A stretch of 64,000 nucleotides of DNA from Romeriopsis navalis LEGE 11480 (GCF_015207035.1 NZ_JADEXQ010000004.1:1-64000); one strand, 5' to 3'; positions 9,583 through 18,324 are shown, counted from the first letter of the stretch. Made by a program: numbers and translations. The notes: generated by a model not told the origin, from the sequence alone.

Positions 9583-11295
9583 ATGTCGAATGCGTTGCCA
9601 CCATCATTATTGCAAACCCTGGCTCAAGTCTTGGCGCAGCTGGATGGCCAAAGTTATCGCAATTACCGTCAGATTAAGGGTCGGCATGAATTTAATGGGT
9701 GTACGCTGCACTTCGATCGGATTCAGTCAGACCCCTATGCGCCGCCGAGCCAATGTCGGGTGATTGTGCCCCAGACCGTGGCCCAGTTTGACCCAGCGTT
9801 GTATCAGGGGCGGATTCGGGCAATGGCGTTGCGGGACTATTTGACTCGGCAGTTTGATCAGGCAATTCAGGCCGTGGGGCAACCAAAAGCACTGCAGATT
9901 TTGCGTCCTGGGCAAGTGATCTTGGAGCGTAGCTGTTGCTGGATTGATGCCACTCAGGTTGAAGTGCGATTTCGCCTGAATTTGCCCGCCGTAGGGCGTC
10001 GAATCGCAGGTAAGCAAGCGGTCAAACTAATTTGCCAACAATTCCCTGAAGTGGTGGCACAGTCGCTGATTGCCACTGCTTTCGATCCAGCTGCAGTCGC
10101 GCAGCATGTGGAAACTGCCGAAAATGCTGATTATTTGCGATCGCAACTACAGCCACAGGGTTTGATTGCTTTTGTCGCGGATGATGCGGTTTTGGCCCGG
10201 CGCAGTGGGATTGACGATCGTCCAGACCCGCAGGCCATTGCTTTTCGATCCCCCGATTCCCTGCGCGTCCAGTTGCAACTTGCGGATCAGTCGGCCATTT
10301 CTGGTATGGGGATTCCGGCGGGGATTACCTTGATTGTGGGGGGCGGCTATCATGGTAAATCGACTTTACTGCGGGCGATTGAGCGCGGAATTTATAATCA
10401 TATCCCGGGTGATGGTCGGGAGTATGTCGTGACGGCCCCAACGGCGGTCAAAATTCGAGCGGAAGATGGTCGCTGTATCCATGATGCGGATTTATCCGCG
10501 TTGATCAATCACTTACCCTTGGGCCGATCAAGCACTAAGTTCTCGACGGAAAATGCCAGTGGCAGTACCTCCCAGGCCGCCAATATGGTGGAATCGGTGG
10601 CGGCGGGAGCGCAGGTTTTATTGTTGGATGAAGATACCTGTGCCACGAATTTGATGGTGCGTGATGCCCGGATGCAGCGGTTGATTGCGCCCGAACATGA
10701 GCCAATTACGCCGTTGATCGATCAGGTGCAGCCGTTGCAGCAGCAATACGGGGTATCGACGATTATGGTGATGGGTGGCTGTGGGGATTATTTAGCGGTG
10801 GCCGATCGCGTGATTGCGATGCAGGAATTTTTGCCCCGTGATGTGACTGAGTTAGCGCAGGCAATTGTCCAAGATTGTCCCAACCCACGTGCGATCGCCG
10901 CCAGTCAGATATTCGGCCCCTTGCCCCAGCGGCAAATTGATTGCCGCTTACTGACACCCACGCATCCGACGAAGCCCCACCGAGGCAAGATTCAAGCGGA
11001 TCAAAAAATTCAGTTTTATCAGCAGGAAGTGGATTTAGGTTTAGTCGAGCAGTTAGTCGAATCTGGCCAGTTGAAAACATTAGCCGCGATCATCGTGGCG
11101 ATCCATCAAGGTTGGTTTGAGACGCAAATCACGACACAAACACCGGATTTATCACAGTTATTGCAAGTGTTTGAGCAGTTATTCGAGAATGCTCAGGGGC
11201 TCGATCAGCTGACCCAGGAACGATCGGGCGATTTGGTCCAAGTGCGGGTGATCGAACTGGCGGCGGCACTCAATCGGTTGCGCGATCGCCGCTAA
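9583..11295 (+). CDS. Predicted ATPase of the ABC class (PF09818-type)
   Basis: A 570-residue protein matching the family known as predicted ATPase of the ABC class. The Walker A motif is in IVGGGYHGKSTLL (about residues 250-262), the signature-like GSTSQAANMVESVAAGA follows, and the Walker B region is VLLLDEDTCATNLMV. There is no transmembrane segment, so this is a soluble ATPase and not a transporter subunit. The N-terminal part (about 1-235) is family-specific and the C-terminal third is helical. The role is not established for the family. It is divergent from the S4 gene, 20 bases away, and the next plus-strand gene begins only after a 380-base gap containing hairpins, so it is probably monocistronic. 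Confidence 0.9.
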   Translation: MSNALPPSLLQTLAQVLAQLDGQSYRNYRQIKGRHEFNGCTLHFDRIQSDPYAPPSQCRVIVPQTVAQFDPALYQGRIRAMALRDYLTRQFDQAIQAVGQPKALQILRPGQVILERSCCWIDATQVEVRFRLNLPAVGRRIAGKQAVKLICQQFPEVVAQSLIATAFDPAAVAQHVETAENADYLRSQLQPQGLIAFVADDAVLARRSGIDDRPDPQAIAFRSPDSLRVQLQLADQSAISGMGIPAGITLIVGGGYHGKSTLLRAIERGIYNHIPGDGREYVVTAPTAVKIRAEDGRCIHDADLSALINHLPLGRSSTKFSTENASGSTSQAANMVESVAAGAQVLLLDEDTCATNLMVRDARMQRLIAPEHEPITPLIDQVQPLQQQYGVSTIMVMGGCGDYLAVADRVIAMQEFLPRDVTELAQAIVQDCPNPRAIAASQIFGPLPQRQIDCRLLTPTHPTKPHRGKIQADQKIQFYQQEVDLGLVEQLVESGQLKTLAAIIVAIHQGWFETQITTQTPDLSQLLQVFEQLFENAQGLDQLTQERSGDLVQVRVIELAAALNRLRDRR

Positions 11296-11405
11296 ATTTG
11301 TGATGCCCCAAATACGATAAAAATATGAAGCATCCGGATCAATTTTGCGGCAGAATAGTAAAGAATTTGTTAAATCACCATCATGGATCGCCCGTTAGAC
11401 TAACG

Positions 11406-11443
11406 TAGTTGTAATACTCTTTCGATAAAAAGTATTACAACTA
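11406..11443. repeat. Perfect 13-bp inverted repeat
   Basis: TAGTTGTAATACT and its exact reverse complement AGTATTACAACTA flank a 12-base spacer. It could be an operator, an RNA hairpin or the trace of a small mobile repeat; no T run follows on either strand. Confidence 0.8.
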
Positions 11444-11579
11444 GTTGCGATTAGGTCAACTTATCTAATGCATCCTGAACGATTGTGTCGAATTGGTGGG
11501 AGTAGTGGCTGAGATGCATTGGTCAAGGTGATTCAGGTGCTTCTAAAGAAAACGCGGAGGTTTTGTGTGATTGACTGGC

Positions 11580-11635
11580 AACCTAACTTATAACGAAGAA
11601 TTCACTTCTTTTTTAATCGTTGTTTTAGTTAGGTT
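11580..11635 (+). promoter_or_regulatory. Long imperfect hairpin upstream of the 11675 gene
   Basis: AACCTAACT...AACGA pairs with TCGTT...AGTTAGGTT over about 14 base pairs with a small bulge, and AGAA/TTCT can pair inside the loop. It is T-rich on the plus strand (TTTTTT in the loop) and ends 39 bases before the next ATG. It could be a leader structure or a delayed terminator of the ATPase gene. Confidence 0.5.
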
Positions 11636-11674
11636 TTCAATTGTTTGAAACGATTTGAGGACAGTTAGCGAACG

Positions 11675-12082
11675 ATGTCATATTCCTCTGAACGCTTACA
11701 GAAAATTGCTCATCCGACCGTTGGTAATGCAAGTTGGTATCTCAATGTCAGTGCAGGTTGGCCCACCGATCCAGCGGCTAATCCCTGGCGCAATTCGGCG
11801 TATATCGTGGAGCCGCCGCGGCAGTTTCCGCGACCCATTTGGGATCACGCGGGACCCTTGGCCGCGATTCCAGGGCGTGATTTATCGGAAATGCAGGATT
11901 GGTTTGAACGGGGGGATATGCCGGAACTCGCCGAAGATGTGAATCACCTCCTTGAGCGCTTGTTTCCGGAGCCGGCTTGGGATGATGATTCCTGGGCTTT
12001 TTTGCAAGAATGTGAAGCCGCGACGGCAGCCCCAGATGCAGTCGCGGGGATTGGGCATCGGTTTGATGCGTATATTGAATAA
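11675..12082 (+). CDS. Hypothetical protein, 135 residues, acidic
   Basis: I do not recognise a family. The protein is soluble-looking, with no signal peptide or membrane segment. It is rich in Trp and Pro in its first half (ASWYLNVSAGWPTD, YIVEPPRQFPRPIWDHAG) and acidic in the second (FERGDMPELAEDVNHLLERLFPEPAWDDDSW). Codon use resembles the neighbouring genes, which supports a real gene. It is isolated: the upstream gap contains two hairpins and a palindromic motif, and the downstream gap two more hairpins. Function unknown. Confidence 0.65.
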   Translation: MSYSSERLQKIAHPTVGNASWYLNVSAGWPTDPAANPWRNSAYIVEPPRQFPRPIWDHAGPLAAIPGRDLSEMQDWFERGDMPELAEDVNHLLERLFPEPAWDDDSWAFLQECEAATAAPDAVAGIGHRFDAYIE

Positions 12083-12140
12083 ATTGCGCTGCTGGTTAGC
12101 GATCGTTTAGTTCGTCGATTGGATGCGTTTGAATCCGCAG

Positions 12141-12224
12141 CATCCCCAGTACCGCATTGATGCAATGCGGTCACACTGTGATACTTCAGTCGCATCGGTT
12201 TTGAAATGCCGATGCGACTGAAGT
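12141..12224. repeat. Two adjacent strong hairpins between convergent genes
   Basis: First hairpin: ACCGCATT / AATGCGGT with a 5-base loop. Second (12183-12224): ACTTCAGTCGCATCGG and its perfect complement CCGATGCGACTGAAGT, 16 bp, around a 10-base loop. They lie between a plus-strand and a minus-strand gene, where a bidirectional terminator is expected, but no convincing T run follows on either strand. Confidence 0.75.
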
Positions 12225-12267
12225 TGTCATGACTTTAAGTGTTAGTGGACGTCCTCTGGGTTTAGCA

Positions 12268-12483
12268 TCAAGCCGAAATGTGGGTAACGCCTTTCAACGA
12301 TCGGCGGCGCTTTAGATCGGATTTGAAGGCACGGCTACCATGCCCATCGGAGGTATTGCTATGGCTCACTAGCATCGTGCCACCTTCTGTATGTCGCCAT
12401 AACTCATGGCTACTGCGCTTGCAGGATTTCATCAATTCCCAGCCATGGGAAACTAGGAGTCTCTTTTTTTCGTGATACTTCAT
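12268..12483 (-). CDS. HicA/YcfA-like small protein, orphan
   Basis: A 71-residue basic protein whose layout resembles the HicA dsRBD-like fold: a GWEL segment near the N-terminus, SSHELWRH where HicA has GSHHxFxH, GGTMLVSH as the next strand, then a helix in HGSRAFKSDLKRRRSL. HicA toxins are mRNA interferases neutralised by a HicB antitoxin encoded alongside. No hicB-like gene adjoins here: the 5' neighbour is a divergent membrane-protein gene and the 3' side is a hairpin-rich gap. It may be a solitary or domesticated HicA-like protein. The assignment rests on motif order only, so it is tentative. Confidence 0.55.
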   Translation of the reverse strand: MKYHEKKRLLVSHGWELMKSCKRSSHELWRHTEGGTMLVSHSNTSDGHGSRAFKSDLKRRRSLKGVTHISA

Positions 12484-12709
12484 CGGATCGCCTCAGAGTC
12501 ACGTTCCGATCATAATGGGCTGATTTAGAACCGACATTTACGGTTATCTCTACCCGGAAAATAATCCGAACTGAGGTGCCGAAAATCTCTTTGGGCAGGC
12601 TTCGCTCATGGTCCTGTGTCAGTTGTGACGGGGGAGGCTATAGTTAGTTGATAGATGATTAGCTGCTGAGCCCCGTGGCTTTTCTTTAGTTGAACGAGTA
12701 ACGAGTTGC

Positions 12710-13495
12710 ATGAGTGATGCGCCCTCTTCCCGGTCATCGGCTGATTCAGATGACTGGACTATTTCTGACGAACCGCCAGCCACTGATGAAGCGGCGGGTT
12801 GGATCGATGATATTGTGCCGGATGTTTCGGCCTTCCAGCCTGCGCCCGATCGTCCGCGCGCCCAGCGACAGGTTGATCCAAATAGTCCGATTGTCATGGT
12901 CGAGACGGCTTTCTTAGCCAGCGCTTCCAGTCTGATTTGGTTTATCAATTCCTATTTCCCGATCGGGCCGATTCTACAAGTTTTCTTCCCAATTCCGATT
13001 GCGCTGATCTATTTGCGTTGGGGCCGGCGGCCGGCGTGGATGACCGCCTTAATCGCGACCTTATTACTGACAATTTTGGTCGGACCCACCCGGAGTATTC
13101 TCTTTTTAATCCCCTATGGTTTCTTAGGGGTATTACTCGGGGTGATGTGGTACCGCCGGGCCAGTTGGGGGATGTCAATTTTTCTGGGGACCTTGCTCCT
13201 GACCGTTGGCTCTTTTTTTCGATTATGGTTGCTATCAATTTTGCTGGGGCAAGATATGTGGCAATATTCCACCGTGCAGGTCACGGGTTTTCTTGATTGG
13301 GGGTTCGATCGGCTGAATATTTTGCAGCAGCCTAATCTGGCCTTAGTGCAGGCAATTGCGGCGGCTTTGATCGTATTGCGGAATTTGGTTTATCTGTTTG
13401 TCGTGCATGTGGTTTCCTGGTTTCTCTGCGATCGTTTGGGCAATCCGATTCCCCGCCCACCCCGTTGGGTCAGAGTGTTATTTGAGTTGGAGTGA
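12710..13495 (+). CDS. DUF2232-type integral membrane protein
   Basis: A 261-residue protein with an acidic, disordered N-terminus (about 1-60, rich in Ser/Asp) and then about six hydrophobic segments between 65 and 250. The start of the membrane part, IVMVETAFLASASSLIWFINSYFPIGP, and the LIYLRWGRRPAWM loop are typical of the cyanobacterial DUF2232 family. Molecular function is unknown; the family resembles small-molecule or ECF-type membrane components. Its TGA overlaps the start of the CobT-like gene (GTG at 13492 or ATG at 13495), so the two are translationally coupled. That pairing suggests, by inference only, a link with corrinoid or nucleotide metabolism. Confidence 0.85.
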   Translation: MSDAPSSRSSADSDDWTISDEPPATDEAAGWIDDIVPDVSAFQPAPDRPRAQRQVDPNSPIVMVETAFLASASSLIWFINSYFPIGPILQVFFPIPIALIYLRWGRRPAWMTALIATLLLTILVGPTRSILFLIPYGFLGVLLGVMWYRRASWGMSIFLGTLLLTVGSFFRLWLLSILLGQDMWQYSTVQVTGFLDWGFDRLNILQQPNLALVQAIAAALIVLRNLVYLFVVHVVSWFLCDRLGNPIPRPPRWVRVLFELE

Positions 13496-14643
13496 TGATT
13501 CGGGCCTATACGGAACCAGCGATCGCGGCGGCTTGGCTGCAGCGATATCGGGGGGCGTCCCCGATCTTTGGCTGTGTGCTGGGTTTTACTGAGACGGCTT
13601 TAATTCCGGGAATTTCGGCGGCTGGAGTAACGCCGGCGGATCGCCGGTTGACGGCGTTAGCAGATGCCGAATTTTTATATAACGGCGTGACGAATACAGC
13701 GCCAACTTACCCTTTGCCACCCTTGCAAGCGGGTGCTTCCCCCACCCTGATTTCCCGGGCAATTGTGGAGCGATTGGCCTTGCCGATCTGTTTATTCGAT
13801 GCCGGGTTGATGCGTCCGCCCAACGTACCGCATCATCATTTAGACGGCCAAGTTGCGGCTTGTGTAAGCACGGGGCAAGCGATGACGATCGATCGCGTCC
13901 AGCACCTATTTCTCGAAGGGGTATATTGGGGCCAACAGCTTGGTCAGCAACTGTCGCAGCAGTCGCAACCGGGTTATTTAGTGATTGGTGAATGTGTTGT
14001 GGGCGGTACAACAACGGCCCAAGCCCTGCTAACCGGACTGGGAATTGATGCGGCGCAGCGGGTCAATAGCAGTCATCCCACCTGCAATCATCACCAAAAG
14101 CAAAAGCTAGTGGCGCAAGGCTTAGCTCGATCGGGTTTAGTGTTACCTCCAGCCGCAAAATTCCTGGATTATTTAGTATTGGTTGCAGCAATTGGTGATC
14201 CAATGCAGCCAGTGGTAGCTGGTATGTTGCTCACAGCGAGTCGTTACTGTGGTGTGATGTTAGCCGGTGGCACTCAAATGTTAGCGGTATATGCGTTGGC
14301 GCAAGCCTTGGCCGCAGCATCCCCGCCAATTGACTGGCGACCCGAGCAAGTTGTGGTGGGGACGACACGGTGGGTGGCGGAAGACCCGACTGGCGATACG
14401 ATCGCCCTGGCCCAAGCGATTGGTCCTGTGCCCCTGCTCGCGACACAATTGGACTTTAGTCATGCTTGTTTCCCGATGCTACAAGCCTACGAACAAGGGT
14501 TTGTAAAAGAAGGTGTGGGTGCCGGGGGACTTGCCATCGCGGCAAGTTTAACGGCCGGTTGGACCCAGACACAACTATTGCGCGCGATCGAAGAATTATG
14601 CGATCGCGCGCAAACAGCTGAAGGCCCAGCTGAAGGCGCATAA
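13495..14643 (+). CDS. cobT: CobT-like nicotinate-nucleotide phosphoribosyltransferase
   Basis: About 382 residues, matching the long cyanobacterial/archaeal form of nicotinate-nucleotide:base phosphoribosyltransferase, the enzyme that makes the alpha-ribazole phosphate of the cobalamin lower ligand. Recognisable parts are the FGCVLGFTETALIPGIS start, LVIGECVVGGTTTAQALLTG and the glycine-rich VMLAGGTQMLAVYALA stretch. The start is ATG 13495 or GTG 13492; both overlap the stop of the DUF2232 gene. Many cyanobacteria make pseudocobalamin, so the base used here is uncertain. The window also encodes a B12-dependent ribonucleotide reductase, an obvious consumer of the cofactor. Family assignment is firm; substrate is inferred. 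Confidence 0.85.
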   Translation: MIRAYTEPAIAAAWLQRYRGASPIFGCVLGFTETALIPGISAAGVTPADRRLTALADAEFLYNGVTNTAPTYPLPPLQAGASPTLISRAIVERLALPICLFDAGLMRPPNVPHHHLDGQVAACVSTGQAMTIDRVQHLFLEGVYWGQQLGQQLSQQSQPGYLVIGECVVGGTTTAQALLTGLGIDAAQRVNSSHPTCNHHQKQKLVAQGLARSGLVLPPAAKFLDYLVLVAAIGDPMQPVVAGMLLTASRYCGVMLAGGTQMLAVYALAQALAAASPPIDWRPEQVVVGTTRWVAEDPTGDTIALAQAIGPVPLLATQLDFSHACFPMLQAYEQGFVKEGVGAGGLAIAASLTAGWTQTQLLRAIEELCDRAQTAEGPAEGA

Positions 14644-14924
14644 ATTAATTAAGCGCCTGATGACTCAGTCCTTAATTCACGGTTGATTAATTCAATTGTG
14701 ATGCAAATGCTGTGGGCTAGTTTGAATTGCCTTGAAGCGAATCATGCGGCCCCATACTTTCCTCACTGTCGGGGATGACGCATGATTGATTTCCAGCCGG
14801 TGATGCGGAGTACAGCGTTGCGAAATTTGGGATAGGGTTAAAAGCAGTCTAAATTAGCCGTTGCGATTGGCCACAAGCGCAATTGATACGACGCGACTGT
14901 GGCAAGTCTTGTGACGTATTGCAA

Positions 14925-15308
14925 TTAAGACATGCGCTTCGAAAGCAGTTGTTCTTCGAGTGCGGCGATCCGATTGTAAGCGGCTGTCAGCTGGGCTGTC
15001 AGACGTTGAATCTGGAGCTCGGGAGACATGACTTTTTCCGAATGCGACATACCTAAATCAGTATCGTCATCTTCGAGCAAGATATCCTTGCTTTCCATCA
15101 TCATCTCGCGATAGCTATCGCCACCACTGCTACTCCGAACGCTGCGCCCAATCAAATCCGGGCTTGGTACGGTCATCGACTGATGACGCTCTTCCAATAA
15201 ACTGGCAACGTACTTAGTGAGTTGCTCAATCGATTGGTTGAGGGTATCAATTTGTTGATCTAAGTGATTAATTTGAGTTTGCAATGCGGTCATTCCCTCA
15301 ACCCCCAT
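14925..15308 (-). CDS. Hypothetical coiled-coil protein
   Basis: A protein of about 127 residues with two predicted coiled coils: the N-terminal heptad-like LQTQINHLDQQIDTLNQSI and the C-terminal LQIQRLTAQLTAAYNRI. Between them is an acidic, Ser-rich linker containing MMMESKDILLEDDDTDLG. There is no signal peptide or membrane segment. Starts at 15329, 15308 (MGVEGMTAL) or 15293 (MTALQTQ) are possible and no Shine-Dalgarno sequence decides; I list the middle one. The gene lies about 150 bases upstream of riboflavin synthase in the map and on the same strand, but that gene is transcribed towards it, so co-transcription is possible. Function unknown. Confidence 0.65.
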   Translation of the reverse strand: MGVEGMTALQTQINHLDQQIDTLNQSIEQLTKYVASLLEERHQSMTVPSPDLIGRSVRSSSGGDSYREMMMESKDILLEDDDTDLGMSHSEKVMSPELQIQRLTAQLTAAYNRIAALEEQLLSKRMS

Positions 15309-15456
15309 AAAGTGGTCTTTCACCCACACATCATAGGCATCGTTCTTCTATGGCTAAGGTTATTTATGAATCATTTAAGAGTTGTCCAGAAAATTTTACA
15401 AACTGATACAAACTATTCTGACCGGTTAAATTTGGCTCAAATCGGTTGCGTGAACC

Positions 15457-16113
15457 CTATAGGTAACCATGTTCTGCGAGGAAATTAGGGGTGATGTCAT
15501 GATTTGCGTGGGGCGATCGCATGAACTTCTCGACATATTTACCCAGAATATCCCCTTCTAGGTTAACTGGATTTCCCGGTCGTAAATAATACAGATTAGT
15601 CTCCGCATACGTATGGGGAATCACCGCCACCATGAACCAGTTGCCCTGATCGTTGCAATCAGCGACGGTCAAGCTAATGCCGTTAATCGCGATACTCCCT
15701 TTGCTGAGGATATAACGGGCAACTTGCGAGCTGTCGGTGGTGAAGGTGAGTTCCCAAGAGCTGGCGGTTTGGGTCGTGGATTTCAGGTGTCCCAGGCCAT
15801 CCACATGGCCGGTGACGAAGTGGCCACCGAGTTTGCTGCCGACCCGCAAGGATGTTTCTAAGTTGACCGCTTTGGCACTTGTGCGGGCTGTGGCTAAGGT
15901 CGATCGCTGTAACGTTTCTGGTGAAATATCGGCGACAAAGCCATTGCCCAAAATTTCTGTCACGGTGAGGCAGACGCCATCGACGGCGACGCTATCGCCA
16001 ATTTCCAGGCCGGATAGGATTAGCTGCTTGCTCGCTTCCGGACATTCGACTTGCACATGTTCTGGGTCAAGTAGCGTTAGTTGTCCAACAGTTTGAATCA
16101 GGCCTGTAAACAT
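15457..16113 (-). CDS. ribE: Riboflavin synthase alpha chain
   Basis: A 218-residue protein of normal length for the enzyme, which converts two 6,7-dimethyl-8-ribityllumazine molecules to riboflavin and a pyrimidinedione. The N-terminus MFTGLIQTVGQL is diagnostic. The two lumazine-binding barrels are visible as internal repeats: DSVAVDGVCLTVTEI and GGHFVTGHVDG in the first, GSIAINGISLTVADC and HTYAETNL in the second. The gene appears alone; no other rib gene lies nearby, as is common in cyanobacteria. No FMN riboswitch was recognised in the upstream gap. Confidence is high. Confidence 0.96.
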   Translation of the reverse strand: MFTGLIQTVGQLTLLDPEHVQVECPEASKQLILSGLEIGDSVAVDGVCLTVTEILGNGFVADISPETLQRSTLATARTSAKAVNLETSLRVGSKLGGHFVTGHVDGLGHLKSTTQTASSWELTFTTDSSQVARYILSKGSIAINGISLTVADCNDQGNWFMVAVIPHTYAETNLYYLRPGNPVNLEGDILGKYVEKFMRSPHANHDITPNFLAEHGYL

Positions 16114-16530
16114 CGCGGTCAGTAGCTCAGCTAAAACGATCAGTTCTAGCTTAACTAAACAAGGTGTCTCTAGGCTTACGACTCACGATAGAGATGGCCC
16201 GTGATCATCAACTATTTCTGTCGATCGTCCTGGGGTAGCGGTTGGCAAAGATGCTGATACACTAAAATAAATTGGGTGCTTCATCCATTCTTGGGCACCA
16301 ATTACCGCTGTTGGTGATTTGATTTTAGTTTTGTCCCGATCGAATTGGCCTTTGGGCCGAGTGATAGCAGTTTTAGCAATGGTTTTAGTGCATCAGCGAT
16401 ACGTTTGAATATAAATTTCCCTATTTTAACTCGATTGTTTGAACTGCATGTTTACGCGAATACCGGATAACCTGCTCAACTGGTAGCAATTTCTGGCTGA
16501 TTGATGATCAGCGCTTTTGAGGCGAGACTT
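16114..16530. other. Divergent intergenic region, no gene seen
   Basis: These 417 bases separate riboflavin synthase (minus) from the BFN gene (plus) and must hold both promoters. I see no convincing riboswitch, tRNA or operator. There is only a weak imperfect hairpin around TTGGGTGC / GGCACCAA near 16272-16301. Confidence 0.6.
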
Positions 16531-17040
16531 ATGATCGAAATGAAAGTTGCCGGTATCGGCCTTGATCCAGGCACCCGCAGCTCTGTGCTTTTGCTCAAAG
16601 ATAGTAATGGGCGGCGTGCCTTGCCAATTTATATTGGCCCGGAGCAGGCCAATGCGATTGGGAGTGTCTTAGAAAATAAAGTACCGCCGCGGCCCAGTAC
16701 CCATGATATTTTTACGAATCTGCTGGATGCTTGGGCCTTGTGTTTGGATAAGGTGATTATCCATACGCTGAAGGACAATACTTTTTATGCTTCTCTTGTT
16801 GTGTTGCAGGGTGAGCAACAGCGGGAAATTGATGCCCGGCCCAGTGATGCGATCGCCCTTGCGGTGCGAGCGAATTGCGCAATTTGGGTCGTTGAGGAAG
16901 TTGTCGCCAATGCCTCGATTCCGGTTGACCGTGATGCCGATGAGGCCGAACAACGCGCCTTTCGGGAATTTGTGGCCGGTTTGAATCCGAAGGATCTAGT
17001 CGAGCAAGCGCAGTCGAAAGGCCATCAGGATTTTGCCTAA
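16531..17040 (+). CDS. Bifunctional nuclease family (BFN/DUF151) protein
   Basis: A 169-residue protein of the DUF151 family, named after a plant nuclease with DNase and RNase activity. The core is EMKVAGIGLDPGTRSSVLLL, ALPIYIGPEQANAI and the helix-turn RPSDAIALAVRANCAIWV; the C-terminal acidic helix contains RDADEAEQRAFREF. I prefer the ATG at 16531 (MIEMKVAGI) over the one at 16501 because the family starts just before the first strand. Most bacterial members are annotated only by domain, and their nuclease activity is largely untested. The stop codon lies inside the first unit of a short tandem repeat. Confidence 0.88.
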   Translation: MIEMKVAGIGLDPGTRSSVLLLKDSNGRRALPIYIGPEQANAIGSVLENKVPPRPSTHDIFTNLLDAWALCLDKVIIHTLKDNTFYASLVVLQGEQQREIDARPSDAIALAVRANCAIWVVEEVVANASIPVDRDADEAEQRAFREFVAGLNPKDLVEQAQSKGHQDFA

Positions 17041-17108
17041 CCAAGATTGAGTCTTACTCGGATTTGAGTCTAACCAGGATTGAGCCTAACTAGTATGTTG
17101 CCTAAGCG
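17035..17108. repeat. Four imperfect 16-17-base tandem repeats
   Basis: Units begin at 17035, 17051, 17068 and 17084, approximating GYCTAACYAGGATTGA, with a partial fifth unit. The first includes the TAA stop of the BFN gene. Probably recent replication slippage; no function is evident. Confidence 0.7.
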
Positions 17109-17128
17109 ATGGCGGGCAGATTGAGTGC

Positions 17129-18253
17129 ATGCAATATCGGCGATTTGGGCGAACGGAATGGCCGCTGTCAGTCCTTTCTTTGGGGACAATGCGGAGTTTG
17201 GCGACGGCGGATGTGTTGCAGGCAACTTTAGCGGCGGCGATCGCCGGCGGAATCAATCATATTGAGACGGCCCAAGGCTATGGTGCGAGTGAGCGTTACC
17301 TCGGACAAGTTTTTCAACAGGGAATTGATCGGCGATCGCTCTATCTCACAACGAAGGTGCAACCGTTACCGGATGCGGCCAGCATGACGGCGGCGATCGC
17401 CCAATCCTTAGATCGATTGCAGGTAGACTACCTCGATGGCTTAGCGATTCACGGCATCAATACCTGGAACCATGTGGAACTGATTCGACAGCCGCATGGT
17501 TGTATGGCGGCAGTACGGCAAGCGATCGCCGATGGTTGGGTGCGGCAGGTCGGATTTTCGACCCATGGTGCATTGGATGTCATTGAGGCGACGATCGCCA
17601 CAGCCCAGTTTGCGTTTGTGAATCTCCACTATGGGGTATTTTTTCAGCGGAATGCCGCGGCGATCGCCGCCGCGCAAGCCCAAGATATGGGGGTGTTCAT
17701 CATTTCCCCGGCCGATAAAGCTGGGATGCTCTACACCCCGCCCCCGGAATTAATTGAACTCTGTCAACCGTTATCGCCATTGGCCGTGAACTATCGTTGG
17801 TTGCTCAGTGATCCGCGGATTACGACCTTGAGTGTCGGTCCAGCGGTCCCGAATGAACTGCAACCAGGGTTAGCGCTGGCCAATGATGTGGGGCCACTGA
17901 ATGCGCTGGAGCAGAGGATTTTGCAGCGACTCGTGCAAGTCGAAACTGAACAGTTGGGCCGGACGCAATGCCATCAATGCCATGCCTGTTTGCCTTGCCC
18001 GGAGCAGATTAACATTCCTGAGATTTTGCGGTTGCGGAATTTGGCCGTTGCCTATGGCATGCAGCAGTTTGGCGAATATCGCTATGGCATGTTTGAGCGA
18101 GCAGGGCATTGGTTTCCAGGGCAAAAGGGAAATCGCTGTACGGATTGTGGAGACTGTTTGCCACGTTGTCCGACGCAGTTAGCGATTCCTGATCTACTAC
18201 GTGATACCCATCAGCGACTCAATGGTCAACCGCGGCGACGCCTGTGGGAATGA
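17129..18253 (+). CDS. Aldo/keto reductase with C-terminal 2x4Fe-4S ferredoxin module
   Basis: A 374-residue fusion. Residues 1 to about 270 form an aldo/keto-reductase TIM barrel (MQYRRFGRTEWPLSVLSLG start, GINHIETAQGYGASE with the catalytic Asp/Tyr region altered to Glu-Thr...Tyr, LTTKVQP). Residues about 275-370 carry two cysteine clusters, CHQCHACLPCPEQINIP and CTDCGDCLPRCPTQLAIP, typical of 4Fe-4S ferredoxin-like sites. This arrangement is known in a widespread family of predicted oxidoreductases whose substrate is unknown. Electron transfer between the clusters and a nicotinamide or other substrate is inferred. It stands 88 bases downstream of the BFN gene and may share its transcript. 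Confidence 0.9.
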   Translation: MQYRRFGRTEWPLSVLSLGTMRSLATADVLQATLAAAIAGGINHIETAQGYGASERYLGQVFQQGIDRRSLYLTTKVQPLPDAASMTAAIAQSLDRLQVDYLDGLAIHGINTWNHVELIRQPHGCMAAVRQAIADGWVRQVGFSTHGALDVIEATIATAQFAFVNLHYGVFFQRNAAAIAAAQAQDMGVFIISPADKAGMLYTPPPELIELCQPLSPLAVNYRWLLSDPRITTLSVGPAVPNELQPGLALANDVGPLNALEQRILQRLVQVETEQLGRTQCHQCHACLPCPEQINIPEILRLRNLAVAYGMQQFGEYRYGMFERAGHWFPGQKGNRCTDCGDCLPRCPTQLAIPDLLRDTHQRLNGQPRRRLWE

Positions 18254-18324
18254 TCTCGGTTCGGTATGATGAAGCAAATATTGAGAGATTAGAGGCGGGG
18301 TTTATTGTGTTGGGGCGAGCAATC

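Larger units (their letters stand above)
11296..11674. other. Intergenic stretch with two large inverted repeats
   Basis: No gene is visible in these 379 bases. They hold a perfect 13-bp inverted repeat (11406-11443), a long A/T-rich imperfect hairpin (11580-11635) and, just before the next gene, TTTCAATTGTTTGAAACG (11635-11652), which recurs almost exactly upstream of the iron-binding protein gene at 50084. The first hairpin is not followed by a T run, so a simple terminator is unlikely there. Confidence 0.7.
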
